Origin: Aquibacillus sediminis
GTDB lineage: Bacteria > Bacillota > Bacilli > Bacillales > Amphibacillaceae
Direction of reading: 5' to 3'
NCBI RefSeq assembly: GCF_005870085.1
Contig: NZ_SZNM01000004.1
Span: forward strand, 248,001-312,000
DNA length: 64,000 bases
The notes under the pieces are model-generated. The model saw only the letters and a program-made list of their open reading frames with translations. It searched no databases and was not told the origin of the DNA. The translations under genes were made by a program, and so were the position numbers. Position 1 is the first letter of the stretch. Every line of letters begins with the position of its first letter. Positions 25,600-34,715 of the stretch are shown here, piece by piece.

Positions 25600-26367
25600 A
25601 TGGATTCAAGTATCCTTATTGAATATGGTTGGACATTACTCGTTTTAATAGGTTTGGAAGGACTGTTAGCTGCAGACAACGCATTGGTAATGGCGATGAT
25701 TGTCAAACATTTACCCGCCGAAAAACAAAGGAAAGCACTATTGTATGGACTGGGTGGGGCATTTGTCTTTCGTTTTGCGTCATTATTTTTCATTTCCTTT
25801 TTAGTAGATATATGGGAATTACAAGCATTAGGAGCCATTTACTTATGTTATATTGCGTTAAATAACCTTTTGAAAACTTTCTTTCCTAATAAAGCTAAAG
25901 AGAATGAAAAAAAACGGTCAAATAATAAGCAATTAGGTTTTTGGCCAACGGTTTTAAAGGTTGAATTAGCAGATATTGCTTTTGCCGTTGATTCTATATT
26001 AGCCGCTGTTGCCTTAGCTACCACTTTACCCCATACAAGCTTACCTGATATCGGAGAGATGGATGGCGGTCAATTTTTTGTCGTGCTTTCTGGAGGGATG
26101 ATTGGATTAATATTAATTCGGATCGCAGCCTCTTATATTGTGAACCTCTTGCAAGAAAGACCAGGACTTGAAACAGCGGCCTATGTAGTAGTTGGTTGGG
26201 TGGGAGTGAAATTAGCGGTACATACGTTGGCGCATCCGCAATTAAACATTATTGATCAACATTTTCCTGACTCGAGTTTATGGAATATGATCTTTTGGGG
26301 ATTCATGATTCTAACCATATTACTTGGATGGTCATGGCAACCTAAAACATCTAATAACAAAGCTTAG
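25600..26367 (+). CDS. TerC family membrane protein (YkoY-like)
   Basis: A 255-residue integral membrane protein with about seven hydrophobic segments. TerC hallmarks are the acidic residues inside helices: GLEGLLAADNALVMA and ELADIAFAVDSILAA. Family members such as B. subtilis MeeY/MeeF export manganese and help metallate exported enzymes. Length agrees with YkoY. I looked upstream for the yybP-ykoY manganese riboswitch that often precedes this family and do not see its conserved bases. RBS AGAGGG. Confidence 0.9.
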   Translation: MDSSILIEYGWTLLVLIGLEGLLAADNALVMAMIVKHLPAEKQRKALLYGLGGAFVFRFASLFFISFLVDIWELQALGAIYLCYIALNNLLKTFFPNKAKENEKKRSNNKQLGFWPTVLKVELADIAFAVDSILAAVALATTLPHTSLPDIGEMDGGQFFVVLSGGMIGLILIRIAASYIVNLLQERPGLETAAYVVVGWVGVKLAVHTLAHPQLNIIDQHFPDSSLWNMIFWGFMILTILLGWSWQPKTSNNKA

Positions 26368-26457
26368 CTATTCTTTGACCTCAATACGGCAAGCATCGAA
26401 CGTGAAAACATGATACAATAGGGATAAAAGAAGAGTAACAACAAGGAGGAACATAAA

Positions 26458-26661
26458 GTGATACATAATAACTGGGAAAATAATAAAACTATCAAACAAA
26501 TTAAGTGTGTTCATGCTAATGCTAAAAAGTTTGTCGTAGATACCACCTTAACACCTGGAAAAACATATGATGTAAAAAATGAAACGGATGAGTTTTATTT
26601 TATCATCGATAATTCCAACCGTATTGGTGGCTTTCGAAAAGAGTACTTTAAAGAGCTCTAA
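26458..26661 (+). CDS. Small DUF6501-like protein
   Basis: A 67-residue protein starting with GTG, 8 nt after AAGGAGG. The sequence (KTIKQIKCVHANAKKFVVD, LTPGKTYDVKNETDEFYFIIDN, GGFRKEYF) suggests a small beta-barrel and resembles the DUF6501 family; function unknown. A terminator follows. Confidence 0.65.
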   Translation: MIHNNWENNKTIKQIKCVHANAKKFVVDTTLTPGKTYDVKNETDEFYFIIDNSNRIGGFRKEYFKEL

Positions 26662-26701
26662 GCATACTCAGCCTAACTTCCATGAAATTTACTCTCGGAA
26701 A

Positions 26702-26740
26702 AACGCAGTGATTGCTTTATTGCATCACTGCGTTTGATTT
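26702..26740 (+). terminator. Terminator
   Basis: Perfect 10-bp stem AACGCAGTGA/TCACTGCGTT (26702-26711 with 26725-26734), then TGATTT. Confidence 0.75.
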
Positions 26741-26754
26741 CATGTTTGCTTTAT

Positions 26755-26870
26755 TCTGGTAATGGACGATGAAGCATTTTTCACTCTAATTATAGTGACT
26801 GCTATTAAGTCGCTACGGCCTTAGGATACGCGTAGTATTTTTCCGCAACGTTTGCTTAGTTCATCCTCAT
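26755..26870. repeat. Decayed copy D of the palindromic element
   Basis: TGCTATTAAGTCGCTACGGC and CGCGTAGTATTTTTCCGCAACG correspond to parts of element A (AAGTCGCTGCGGC and GCGTAGTATTCTGCCGGAACG). Terminal repeats are no longer recognisable. Confidence 0.55.
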
Positions 26871-26920
26871 TTTGAATTGTTTTAGGTTATTTAGTAAGTA
26901 CTCATAAAAATCAGAAACAT

Positions 26921-28072
26921 TCATACGTGTCTTTTTTTATCCCTCATTGCTTTTGGAATATAGACGCAGTATGGTTCACTTTGTAAATAATCTCCTGTTA
27001 CCGCATAGGCTCTTGAACGTGATCCTCCACAGACATAACGAAACTCACACAAGCCACATTTTCCTTTATATAAATCTGGATTTCTAAGTTTCTTTAATAT
27101 AGGAGATTCCCTATAAATTGTTTTCAATCGGGTATCCCTTACATTCCCAACTTTAATGGGAAGTAAGCCGCTTGGTAGGACATCACCAGTATGAGAGATA
27201 AAAATAAACCCATTTCCATCATTAACTGCTTTTGGGGCACGATTGATACCATCGATCATTGATGCATGATCCGTCGGAATAGTGTCCTGGTATTCAATCG
27301 ATCCTTTTGTGATCAACTTTTCTTTTGATTTTTGTTGGAGTACAACACGACGATAATGTTGCGCAGCAGTTGTCTTGATATCGAACGGTGAGGTTTTATT
27401 CAATTCATATAACCATGTAAACACTTTTTCATGTTCAGCAGGTGAAATACAAGCTTCTAATTGCCCCCTTCCAGTCGGAACAAGCAAGAATATATACCAC
27501 ATAACAGCGCCTAATTCCTCGACTAAGTCAGCCATTTGTTGTAAATGGTCATAATTATAACGTGAAATTACAGTATTGATTTGAAAAGGGATACCAAGTG
27601 CTTTTAAATCCTCCAACTTTTCAATAGTTAAAGCAAAGGATCCATTTATCCCTCGAAACTGATCATGTATCTCAGAGGTTGGACCATCTAAGCTTATCGC
27701 CCAACGAGATAAACCAACATTTTTGGCCATCTTCATTTTGTCCTTGGTGACATTTGGGGTCGCGCTAGGTGTAATGGAAACACGCATGCCTTTTTTAACT
27801 GCATAATCGGCTAATTCGAATAAGTCTTCTCTCATCATACAATCACCACCAGAGAAAACGAGCATTGGATTATTCATCTCATAAATCTGATCAATTAATT
27901 GGAAACCTTCACAATGGTTTAACTCATCAGGATGTGGTTTTGTTTGTGCATCTGCTCGGCAATGCACACATTTTAATTGACAGGCTCTTGTCACTTCCCA
28001 AATAGCGATAAAGGGACTTTCATTATAATCAATCGTTTTCCCATGATGATGCGGATGGTTTAATTGCTGCAT
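26921..28072 (-). CDS. Radical SAM/SPASM domain enzyme
   Basis: A 383-residue radical S-adenosylmethionine protein. The [4Fe-4S] motif CxxxCxxC (CQLKCVHC) is near residue 31 and the SAM-binding FSGGD follows. The C-terminal SPASM-type cysteines are in CGLCEFRYVCGG and the final EPYC. A His-rich N-terminus (HPHHHGK) precedes the core. It resembles the heme-biosynthesis/peptide-maturase branch (AhbD, NirJ relatives), but no neighbouring precursor peptide or heme gene is present, so the substrate is unknown. RBS AGGTGAT. Confidence 0.85.
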   Translation of the reverse strand: MQQLNHPHHHGKTIDYNESPFIAIWEVTRACQLKCVHCRADAQTKPHPDELNHCEGFQLIDQIYEMNNPMLVFSGGDCMMREDLFELADYAVKKGMRVSITPSATPNVTKDKMKMAKNVGLSRWAISLDGPTSEIHDQFRGINGSFALTIEKLEDLKALGIPFQINTVISRYNYDHLQQMADLVEELGAVMWYIFLLVPTGRGQLEACISPAEHEKVFTWLYELNKTSPFDIKTTAAQHYRRVVLQQKSKEKLITKGSIEYQDTIPTDHASMIDGINRAPKAVNDGNGFIFISHTGDVLPSGLLPIKVGNVRDTRLKTIYRESPILKKLRNPDLYKGKCGLCEFRYVCGGSRSRAYAVTGDYLQSEPYCVYIPKAMRDKKRHV

Positions 28073-28318
28073 TTTATCACCTATTTTCGATTAAAATTTG
28101 GAGTATGTTTACATTATACCGATAATAATGGGTAATGGTGTTACATAGTTCTGACAATTTCCGAAACTAACAAATCCGGAGTCCTTACAATGTAAATAGG
28201 GGGAAATGGGATCCGTCTAATGTAAGAAAAACACGAATGAACCATTAATTGTATAACCTGACTCGTTTTAGGGAACAAATTGTGAAAGTGGAAGTTGTTG
28301 TTGTAGAGGGTGGTTTAG

Positions 28319-28762
28319 TTGAAAAAAGAAAATAAGAATTTATTTATATCTGGATTGATTTTAGGGTTGGGATTGTTAGGAGCAATCGATGGGATTGTAT
28401 TTCATCAATTGCTGCAATGGCATCATATGGTCCTTAGTCCTAATATACAATTAGAGATTTTTACTGATGGATTATTTACTGCCTTATTCTCTGCTTTGTT
28501 GATATGGGGTGGAGTGAAAATCTTTCAGGACGCTAGAGAGGATAAATTAGGTACTAGTTGGAAAATTTTTTTGGGAGGTATATTTGTGGGTGGTGGTCTA
28601 TTCAATCTAGTTGAAGGAATTGTGGATCACCACCTATTACAAGTCCATCGTGTGAAACCATTAGCAGAAAATCCGTTGCTATATGACTTGGGGTTTTTAG
28701 CTATTGGTCTCCTGCTTGTGATAATCGGTTTTATAATCATTAGGCTTGAAAAGAATGCGTAA
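28319..28762 (+). CDS. DUF2243 membrane protein
   Basis: A 147-residue protein with four hydrophobic segments. Two internal halves share the pattern GxxDGIVFHQLLQWHHM and NLVEGIVDHHLLQVHRV, His-rich motifs at matching positions that could bind metal. Matches the DUF2243 family, function unknown. TTG start after GAGGGTGG. The next gene starts 15 nt downstream, so the two are a probable operon. Confidence 0.85.
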   Translation: MKKENKNLFISGLILGLGLLGAIDGIVFHQLLQWHHMVLSPNIQLEIFTDGLFTALFSALLIWGGVKIFQDAREDKLGTSWKIFLGGIFVGGGLFNLVEGIVDHHLLQVHRVKPLAENPLLYDLGFLAIGLLLVIIGFIIIRLEKNA

Positions 28763-28777
28763 GGGAGGTTATTTTCC

Positions 28778-29227
28778 ATGAACAAGTTCAAAAGTTTTAT
28801 TATTTTTTTTATTCCATTTTTACTATTCTTTTTTTATTTTACCAATCAACATGGACACAAACCTTTTTCTGCCAATCCATCACATGCTGAACATGGTTAT
28901 GTTGAAGTTCCAGATGGGTATGATGTTCCTTCTGTGAAAATAGCTGTTACTATGGACCAATCGAATACTTGGCTATTGGAAGTTCAAACGAAGAATTTTA
29001 CATTTAATCCTAAAAAAGTAGGGGCAGGTTTGCCGAGCTATAATGAAGGTCATGCCCATTTATACATAAATGGGGAAAAGATTAATCGATTATACGGAAA
29101 CTATTATAATCTAGGTAAACTGAAACAAGGAAAAAATACCATTACAGTTACGCTAAATTCAAATAATCACAGTGTTTTAATGAACAACGGTAATAAAATT
29201 GAAGATCGTACAGTTGTTTCTAAATGA
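28778..29227 (+). CDS. Membrane-anchored extracellular beta-sandwich protein
   Basis: A 149-residue protein: N-terminal membrane segment (residues 5-22), a His-containing stretch (HGHKPF, PSHAEHGY), then a beta-rich extracellular domain with LEVQTKNFTFNP, EGHAHLYINGEKINRLYGNYYNL and TVTLNSNNHSVL. Several conserved-looking His residues (GHAHLY, NNHS) suggest copper or other metal binding, by analogy with cupredoxin-like proteins; this is inference. RBS GGGAGG. Paired with the DUF2243 gene. Confidence 0.7.
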   Translation: MNKFKSFIIFFIPFLLFFFYFTNQHGHKPFSANPSHAEHGYVEVPDGYDVPSVKIAVTMDQSNTWLLEVQTKNFTFNPKKVGAGLPSYNEGHAHLYINGEKINRLYGNYYNLGKLKQGKNTITVTLNSNNHSVLMNNGNKIEDRTVVSK

Positions 29228-29323
29228 GTTCATATTTGTATATAAGAAAACGCCCAAGAGTAACAGATTCTGGACGTTTTTTCTACTGTGTACGTTGCAT
29301 ACAATGTGGAGAACTTGTTTAGT

Positions 29324-30514
29324 TTACATATATAAATTTGCTAATTGAATCCCTTTCGCTGCACGATAAATTTGATCAAACTGACTTATTGGGAGCGGGT
29401 TGGTTCCTAATCCTAATTCGACGGTGTACCCTGGACGGTTCCATTCTTGGATAAACCAGTCTTTATACCCTGCATAACTATCAACAGTACGAATAGGGGT
29501 ATAACCACTAACATTTGCATATTCATTAACTATAACTTCAGCCTCTTGTGGTTCTTGGTTTTCAAATCCCCAATAAATAACTTGCCCCTGTGTATGCAAC
29601 GCATTAACTCTTTGGAAGTCTCGTTGTCTTGTTAGGTTAGCAATTGCGTTCGCTTCAGGTTCTGACAATGGATTTGGACCCGGATAGTCACGTGGTGCTG
29701 GAGATTGTTGTTTTCTCTCCGCTTCAATTTCCCATTTAGCCGGATATTGGTTATTCAAATCAACCCCTCGGATATTTGCTTTCCAGTTAGAAAAGTCAAC
29801 ATTACCATTATTAATCTCAAGTACATTGCTGCGGTATGGCTCTTGTTCAGGCGGTCCGTTGAGTACTAAGTCAACACCATCTGGATTGACCATAGGTACT
29901 GCAGATAACATCGATGTTTGATACAAAGAATAAATGTTAACTCCATTCATTGATCCGTTGTTCGTCAAACTTAGTAAATAATCATTCATAAATCGCATGA
30001 TCATTGGGGTTGTGATCCATTCATTTGCATGAAAAGAGCCATTCACATGAACACGTTTGCTTCCATTTCCGAGCCGCAATTCAGTAATATCTTTCCCCAT
30101 AACAGAGTTGCCAATCGCTTCCGTTAGTAAAAATGGATAAATTGATAATAATTCGCGAAGATCTTGTTGCATTTTCCCATAATCATAAGCTTCCTTTCCA
30201 TTTACAACTCGCCATGTTACTCGTGTTGGGATCTGAATTGTTTGCCCAACCGCTAACCTAGTAGGGTCAATCGCGGGATTTACTAACTGTAACGCATCTG
30301 GATTCAAATTTCTGCTCGTTGCAATTGCCCATAATGTGTCACTAGGTTGAATTTGATAATTTGATAATAGAAATCCTGGAATACGAACGGTTTGTCCTTG
30401 GTACAACTGATTAGGATTTATTTGCCTGTTTGAATCAATGATTAGTCTAAACGGCAATTGGAAAAGCTGACTATAATACCACAATGAGTCACCTTGACGT
30501 ACCGTAATATCCAT
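29324..30514 (-). CDS. LysM-M14 gamma-D-glutamyl-diamino acid endopeptidase
   Basis: A 396-residue peptidoglycan peptidase with the layout of Lysinibacillus sphaericus endopeptidase I and B. subtilis YqgT: two LysM domains (about residues 1-48 and 51-96), then a zinc carboxypeptidase-like M14 domain. Zinc ligands: His and Glu in FHANEW, and His in NALHTQGQ. The catalytic Glu is in YTVELGLG. There is no signal peptide, consistent with a role on sporulating or germinating-cell peptidoglycan (inference). RBS GAGGAGGTG. Confidence 0.9.
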   Translation of the reverse strand: MDITVRQGDSLWYYSQLFQLPFRLIIDSNRQINPNQLYQGQTVRIPGFLLSNYQIQPSDTLWAIATSRNLNPDALQLVNPAIDPTRLAVGQTIQIPTRVTWRVVNGKEAYDYGKMQQDLRELLSIYPFLLTEAIGNSVMGKDITELRLGNGSKRVHVNGSFHANEWITTPMIMRFMNDYLLSLTNNGSMNGVNIYSLYQTSMLSAVPMVNPDGVDLVLNGPPEQEPYRSNVLEINNGNVDFSNWKANIRGVDLNNQYPAKWEIEAERKQQSPAPRDYPGPNPLSEPEANAIANLTRQRDFQRVNALHTQGQVIYWGFENQEPQEAEVIVNEYANVSGYTPIRTVDSYAGYKDWFIQEWNRPGYTVELGLGTNPLPISQFDQIYRAAKGIQLANLYM

Positions 30515-30763
30515 AATACACCTCCTCTAGAAAGGTCATAGAAAGCTTGATGACATGGATAATAGCCTCGCATATAATTAACTATATGTATGAGAACTAC
30601 TAGAAGTTCATAAGTTGATTCGATATTTAAGGGACCAGGTATGACTCTGTGTACAGTAGTTCATGAACAACCTAACAGCAATCAACCGAAATTGGAGATA
30701 TCATTTTTAGCAAACTTTTTGAACAACCTATATAAATTTATTTATTAATTGGAAAAAATAGTC

Positions 30764-30769
30764 TATAAT
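30764..30769 (+). promoter_or_regulatory. -10 box of the ferredoxin gene
   Basis: TATAAT at 30764-30769, about 60 nt before the start codon; the -35 at the right distance (TTTATT) is poor. The rest of 30515-30829 shows no gene or structure I can support. Confidence 0.35.
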
Positions 30770-30829
30770 GTTAATTGATGCACATAAATGCACCAATTAT
30801 ATATATATTAAGACGAGGAGGAGTTAATC

Positions 30830-31069
30830 GTGGCTTTTGTTATTACATCACCTTGTAAACAAGAAAAAGCAGGCGAATGTGTGGAAGTTTGTCCTGTCGA
30901 TTGTATAGAAGAAGGCAAAGATATGTTTTACATTGACCCTGATATTTGTATTGATTGCGGAGCATGTGAAGCAGTTTGCCCTGTAGAAGCTATCTATATG
31001 GAAGACGAAGTTCCAGATGATGAGCACGAATACATTGCGTTAAATCGTCGATTCTTCGAGGAACAATAA
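30830..31069 (+). CDS. Seven-iron ferredoxin (3Fe-4S/4Fe-4S)
   Basis: A 79-residue electron carrier. The first cluster motif is CxxxxxxxCxxxC with the pattern of a [3Fe-4S] site; the second is CxxCxxCxxxCP, a classic [4Fe-4S] site. The acidic C-terminus is usual. GTG start with GAGGAGG upstream; a bidirectional terminator follows. Single-gene unit. Confidence 0.93.
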   Translation: MAFVITSPCKQEKAGECVEVCPVDCIEEGKDMFYIDPDICIDCGACEAVCPVEAIYMEDEVPDDEHEYIALNRRFFEEQ

Positions 31070-31079
31070 AAGATGAATA

Positions 31080-31112
31080 AAACCGCTATCAAAACGATAG
31101 CGGTTTATTTAA
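31080..31112. terminator. Bidirectional terminator between ferredoxin and acyP
   Basis: Perfect 11-bp stem (31080-31090 with 31096-31106), 5-nt loop; TATTT to the right. The acyP stop codon overlaps its right arm. Confidence 0.85.
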
Positions 31113-31377
31113 TGTCAAAAGTGGTATAGCCTTTCGTGTTTTCAAGTAATTGTTTTTCAACATGTTCTACTTTGATAAAGCGGCTAGGTCCATTTTCAAT
31201 GAACTCAACAAAAGGATATACAATATTTGGCGGTCCTTCCGCTTCCAATTCAACTGTTCCATCGGATCGATTCCTGACCCAGCCAGTTACGCCCATTTCG
31301 CTTGCTTTTAGTTGGGTTGTTATTCGGAAACCTACACCTTGTACACGTCCACTGACAATCATATGTATGCGAATCAT
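31105..31377 (-). CDS. acyP: Acylphosphatase
   Basis: Hydrolyses carboxyl-phosphate bonds such as acetyl phosphate. Both catalytic elements are present: Arg in SGRVQGVGFR and Asn in GWVRNRSDGTVE. About 90 aa, normal. Three ATGs and a GTG are close together at the 5' end; the ATG at 31377 gives the usual distance from start to GRVQGVGF and 5-nt spacing from GAGGTGG. Confidence 0.94.
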   Translation of the reverse strand: MIRIHMIVSGRVQGVGFRITTQLKASEMGVTGWVRNRSDGTVELEAEGPPNIVYPFVEFIENGPSRFIKVEHVEKQLLENTKGYTTFDIK

Positions 31378-31416
31378 CATGACCACCTCAATCTTAACTA
31401 TAAAATGAAGACAGGA

Positions 31417-31437
31417 AGGCTTGGTGATGCCAAGCCT
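31417..31437 (-). terminator. Hairpin between the PH-domain gene and acyP
   Basis: GGCTTGG/CCAAGCC (31418-31424 with 31430-31436), 5-nt loop. T-tract weak; partial terminator of the PH-domain gene. Confidence 0.5.
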
Positions 31438-31443
31438 ATCCTC

Positions 31444-31818
31444 TTATAAAACAAATTTTCCTAATGTTTGATGAACCTTATGAATGTTATCATCTTTTCT
31501 AAATTCTTTTGACACAGGTTCTGCACTTCCTGAAATCCAAATTTTTAATTCAGCATCCAAATCAAAATTACCAGCTGTCTCCACACTGAAGTGGGTGACC
31601 GACCCATACGGTATCGAATGGTATTCCACTTTTTTACCAGTCATCCCTTGCTTGTCAATTAGTATTAGTCTTTTGTCTGTAAATACAATTAAATCTCGAA
31701 TAATCTTAAACGCATTTTGCAGTTTTTCATTATCTGTTAATACGTTTTCCAAATCCGTTTCCACTTTTTTGATATCCACTTCTGAGGCATTTCCTAAAAA
31801 TCCATCAAGTAATCCCAT
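31444..31818 (-). CDS. Bacterial PH-domain protein
   Basis: A 124-residue soluble protein starting MGLLDGFLGNASEVD, with a pleckstrin-homology-like beta core (DLIVFTDKRLILID, KKVEYHSIPYGSVTHFSVET). This is the layout of the bPH_1 family (B. subtilis YvbH/YozO type). Function unknown. RBS GGAGG. Confidence 0.8.
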   Translation of the reverse strand: MGLLDGFLGNASEVDIKKVETDLENVLTDNEKLQNAFKIIRDLIVFTDKRLILIDKQGMTGKKVEYHSIPYGSVTHFSVETAGNFDLDAELKIWISGSAEPVSKEFRKDDNIHKVHQTLGKFVL

Positions 31819-31950
31819 TGCTTCGCCTCCAAATTAATTTTTTTCAGTTCTATTATAGACGATAGGTAGTGTGATCACAAATTTAACAGAGATTTCAAGC
31901 ACCATGTAACCACCTTATAAAATGGATCAAAACAGGGAGGTGGAGTCTAA

Positions 31951-32001
31951 GTGTACAACATTGTTTTTAGCGGGGAAGAACATCCCAACGAAATGAAGTG
32001 A
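31951..32001 (+). CDS. Possible 16-residue peptide or gene relic
   Basis: GTG start 8-9 nt after a strong GGGAGGTGG; encodes VYNIVFSGEEHPNEMK, then TGA. It could be a leader peptide for the downstream trhP1-trhP2 unit, or the stub of a lost gene. Only the ribosome site supports it. Confidence 0.25.
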   Translation: MYNIVFSGEEHPNEMK

Positions 32002-32102
32002 CGCTTTTTTAAAAATAAATGATTTTTTGTGACAAAAATCACTGAGAACATTTTCGAAATTTTTCATAATAAAAAGTAGATTGTAAAATTTGAGGTGGAA
32101 TT

Positions 32103-33035
32103 ATGAGTAATTATCAACCAGAGTTAATTGCAACAGCAAGAGATATAGAGGAAGTAAAAACTGTAGCAGAAGCAGGAGCTGATGCAGTCGTTATTGGCCA
32201 TGAACGTTACGGATTACGTGTCGCAGGTAACTTTGATGTAACAGCTATTGGCCAAGCAGTTCAACACTTACATGCTTGTAATAAAAAAGTGTATGTCCTA
32301 ACAAATGCGATTTTTCATAATGACATTGTACAAGAGTTACCAGACTATTTTACAGGCTTAGCGGAACTTGAAGTAGATGGCATCATTTGTGGTGATCCAT
32401 CTGTGTTTCCCATTCTTAATGAATTAGATGTAGACCTAGATGTGTTTTGGAATCCTGAGACCTTATCGACCAATTACGAAACATTAAAATATTGGGAGAC
32501 AAAAGGGATTAAGCGAGCGATTTTGTCTAATGAGCTAGCATTAGATGCGATTGCAACGATCAAGGAAAAAATCAATGTGCCAGTCGAAATCCAAATTCAT
32601 GGGATGACTTGTATCTTTCAGTCAAAACGAAAACTGGTGACGAATTACTACAATTACATTGAGACAGATGAGCAACTAAAACAAGACATTAAGTCGAAAA
32701 ACATGCACTTACGTCAATCGAATGAAACGGATACCCATTACCCCGTTTATGAAGATATTAATGGTACACATATTATGAGTAACGAAGACTTGTGTATGAT
32801 TGAGCATTTACAAGAAATCATGGATGCACGTGTCGATAGTCTACGTATTAATGGCTTATTTAAATCAAGAGAATATCAACAAAAAGCTGTTGCGCTTTAT
32901 CGTGAAGCAATTGATCGCCATCAAGATATCATAACAGACTATCAAAAACATCAGCTAAAACAACAAATTGTTACGATGCAACCAAATGATCGAAAATTAG
33001 ATACAGGATTTTATTATAAAGAACAGATTTATTAA
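32103..33035 (+). CDS. trhP1: U32 family tRNA hydroxylation protein TrhP1 (YrrN)
   Basis: With its neighbour it forms the prephenate-dependent pathway that makes 5-hydroxyuridine at tRNA position 34 (B. subtilis YrrN/YrrO). A TIM-barrel start (ELIATARDIEEVKTVAEAGADAVVIG) and HGMTCIFQSKRKLVTNYY are the U32 features. At 310 aa it is the shorter partner. RBS GAGGTGG. The gene for YrrM (TrmR), which precedes yrrN in B. subtilis, is not upstream here. Confidence 0.9.
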   Translation: MSNYQPELIATARDIEEVKTVAEAGADAVVIGHERYGLRVAGNFDVTAIGQAVQHLHACNKKVYVLTNAIFHNDIVQELPDYFTGLAELEVDGIICGDPSVFPILNELDVDLDVFWNPETLSTNYETLKYWETKGIKRAILSNELALDAIATIKEKINVPVEIQIHGMTCIFQSKRKLVTNYYNYIETDEQLKQDIKSKNMHLRQSNETDTHYPVYEDINGTHIMSNEDLCMIEHLQEIMDARVDSLRINGLFKSREYQQKAVALYREAIDRHQDIITDYQKHQLKQQIVTMQPNDRKLDTGFYYKEQIY

Positions 33036-33052
33036 CCTAGAGGTGAGTATAG

Positions 33053-34279
33053 ATGAGTACCAAAGTAAAAAAACCAGAATTACTTGCTCCGGCAGGTAAT
33101 TTAGAAAAATTAAAATTTGCGATTCATTATGGGGCAGATGCCGTTTATATTGGTGGAAAACAATTTGGACTACGTGCCAAAGCCGGTAATTTCTCGTTTG
33201 AAGAAATGGCTGAAGGGGTGGAATTCGCCAATCGTTATGGGGCTAAAGTGTATGTGGCAGCAAATATCATTGCCCACAATGAAAACCTTGATGGTGCGAA
33301 GGAATATTTTAAAAAACTCTATGAAATTGGAATTTCCGCCGTCATTATTGCGGATCCTGCATTGATTACTGCATGTAAGGAAGCTGCACCAAACTTAGAA
33401 ATCCATATCAGTACACAAGCTTCTATTGCTAACTGGCGTACTGCACAATACTGGAAGCAAGAAGGTATTCCACGTGTTGTACTGGCAAGAGAAGTATCGG
33501 TTGAAGAAATTCGTCAAATGAAAGAAAAAGTCGATATTGAAATTGAGGCGTTTATCCACGGTGCAATGTGTATTTCCTATTCAGGAAGATGTGTGTTATC
33601 CAATCACATGACAGCAAGAGATGCTAATCGCGGTGGTTGTGCGCAATCTTGTCGTTGGAAATATGACTTATTTGAAGATGGTGTCGATGGTTCTGTTAAT
33701 GTATCCGAAGAAGCGGATGAAGCCTACACAATGAGCTCCAAAGACTTAAGTATGGTGGAACACTTGCCAGACTTGCTCGAACTTGGTGTTGACAGTTTAA
33801 AAATCGAAGGTCGAATGAAGAGTATCCACTATATTGCGACAGTCGTAAATGTGTATCGAAAGATTATTGATTCGTATTACGAGAATCCAGAAAATTACCA
33901 ATTGAATGAAGCATGGGTGGATGAAATTTGGAAAGCGGCGCAACGTTCGCTAACGACTGCATTTTACTATGAAGAACCATCTGAAAATGCTCAATTATTT
34001 GGTAAACCAGACCGGATTCCAAAGTATAATTTTGCTGGTCTCGTATTGGATTATGATGAGGACACACAAATCGCAACCGTGCAGCAACGGAATTCGTTTG
34101 CTAAAGGCGATGAAATTGAATTTTTCGGTCCTAACTTCAAACGTTTTAAACAAGAAATTACAGAGATTTGGGATGAAAATGGACAAGCAATCGACATTGC
34201 TAAACATGCAATGATGGTGACCAAAGTTAAAGTTGATCAACCTGTTACGTACTTTGATATGATGAGAAAGAGAAAGTAA
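33053..34279 (+). CDS. trhP2: U32 family tRNA hydroxylation protein TrhP2 (YrrO)
   Basis: Larger U32 partner (408 aa), 17 nt after trhP1. Visible: KPELLAPAGNLEKLKFAIHYGADAVYIGG, the U32 signature EAFIHGAMCISYSGRC, and Cys residues in GCAQSCRW that with others are expected to hold an iron-sulfur cluster. The C-terminal part is a small beta-barrel. A strong terminator ends the operon. Confidence 0.94.
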   Translation: MSTKVKKPELLAPAGNLEKLKFAIHYGADAVYIGGKQFGLRAKAGNFSFEEMAEGVEFANRYGAKVYVAANIIAHNENLDGAKEYFKKLYEIGISAVIIADPALITACKEAAPNLEIHISTQASIANWRTAQYWKQEGIPRVVLAREVSVEEIRQMKEKVDIEIEAFIHGAMCISYSGRCVLSNHMTARDANRGGCAQSCRWKYDLFEDGVDGSVNVSEEADEAYTMSSKDLSMVEHLPDLLELGVDSLKIEGRMKSIHYIATVVNVYRKIIDSYYENPENYQLNEAWVDEIWKAAQRSLTTAFYYEEPSENAQLFGKPDRIPKYNFAGLVLDYDEDTQIATVQQRNSFAKGDEIEFFGPNFKRFKQEITEIWDENGQAIDIAKHAMMVTKVKVDQPVTYFDMMRKRK

Positions 34280-34312
34280 CGTTTCCAGACACATAGAATT
34301 AAAAAACTGATT

Positions 34313-34363
34313 AATAAGGCGTATAAATCTCGCAATGAGATTTATACGCCTTATTTTTTTGTG
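34313..34363 (+). terminator. Terminator of trhP1-trhP2
   Basis: Perfect 19-bp stem (34313-34331 with 34337-34355), 5-nt loop, seven T residues within and after the right arm. The stretch 34364-34715 beyond it holds no gene or clear structure that I can see. Confidence 0.93.
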
Positions 34364-34715
34364 AAAGAAAAAAGGAACGGATAAGGTTAAGTGAATGAAA
34401 ATTTTCTTCCTATTTCTGTTTGAACCTCATGCTTCCAGTTATTTTTTTCAATATACCTTATGAAACAATAGTGATATCCTTAATATATGAAGCATGTACC
34501 GTATGAGTTTTTTTCTCTTAATAGGCTTGAATGGATTCTCTTTAACCGTGAATGACTTAAAGGGTGTTTGTGTTTTTTATTAATTAAGTATTATTGAATC
34601 ACCTCGGTTGATCAGAACAAAACGTTGTTGTCCCCTGCAAATAATTATTATCAAGCTATGGATTCGCCGTACAGATAACGAAAAGAGTTGATTATAAAAT
34701 TTAGGGAGTGACCAA

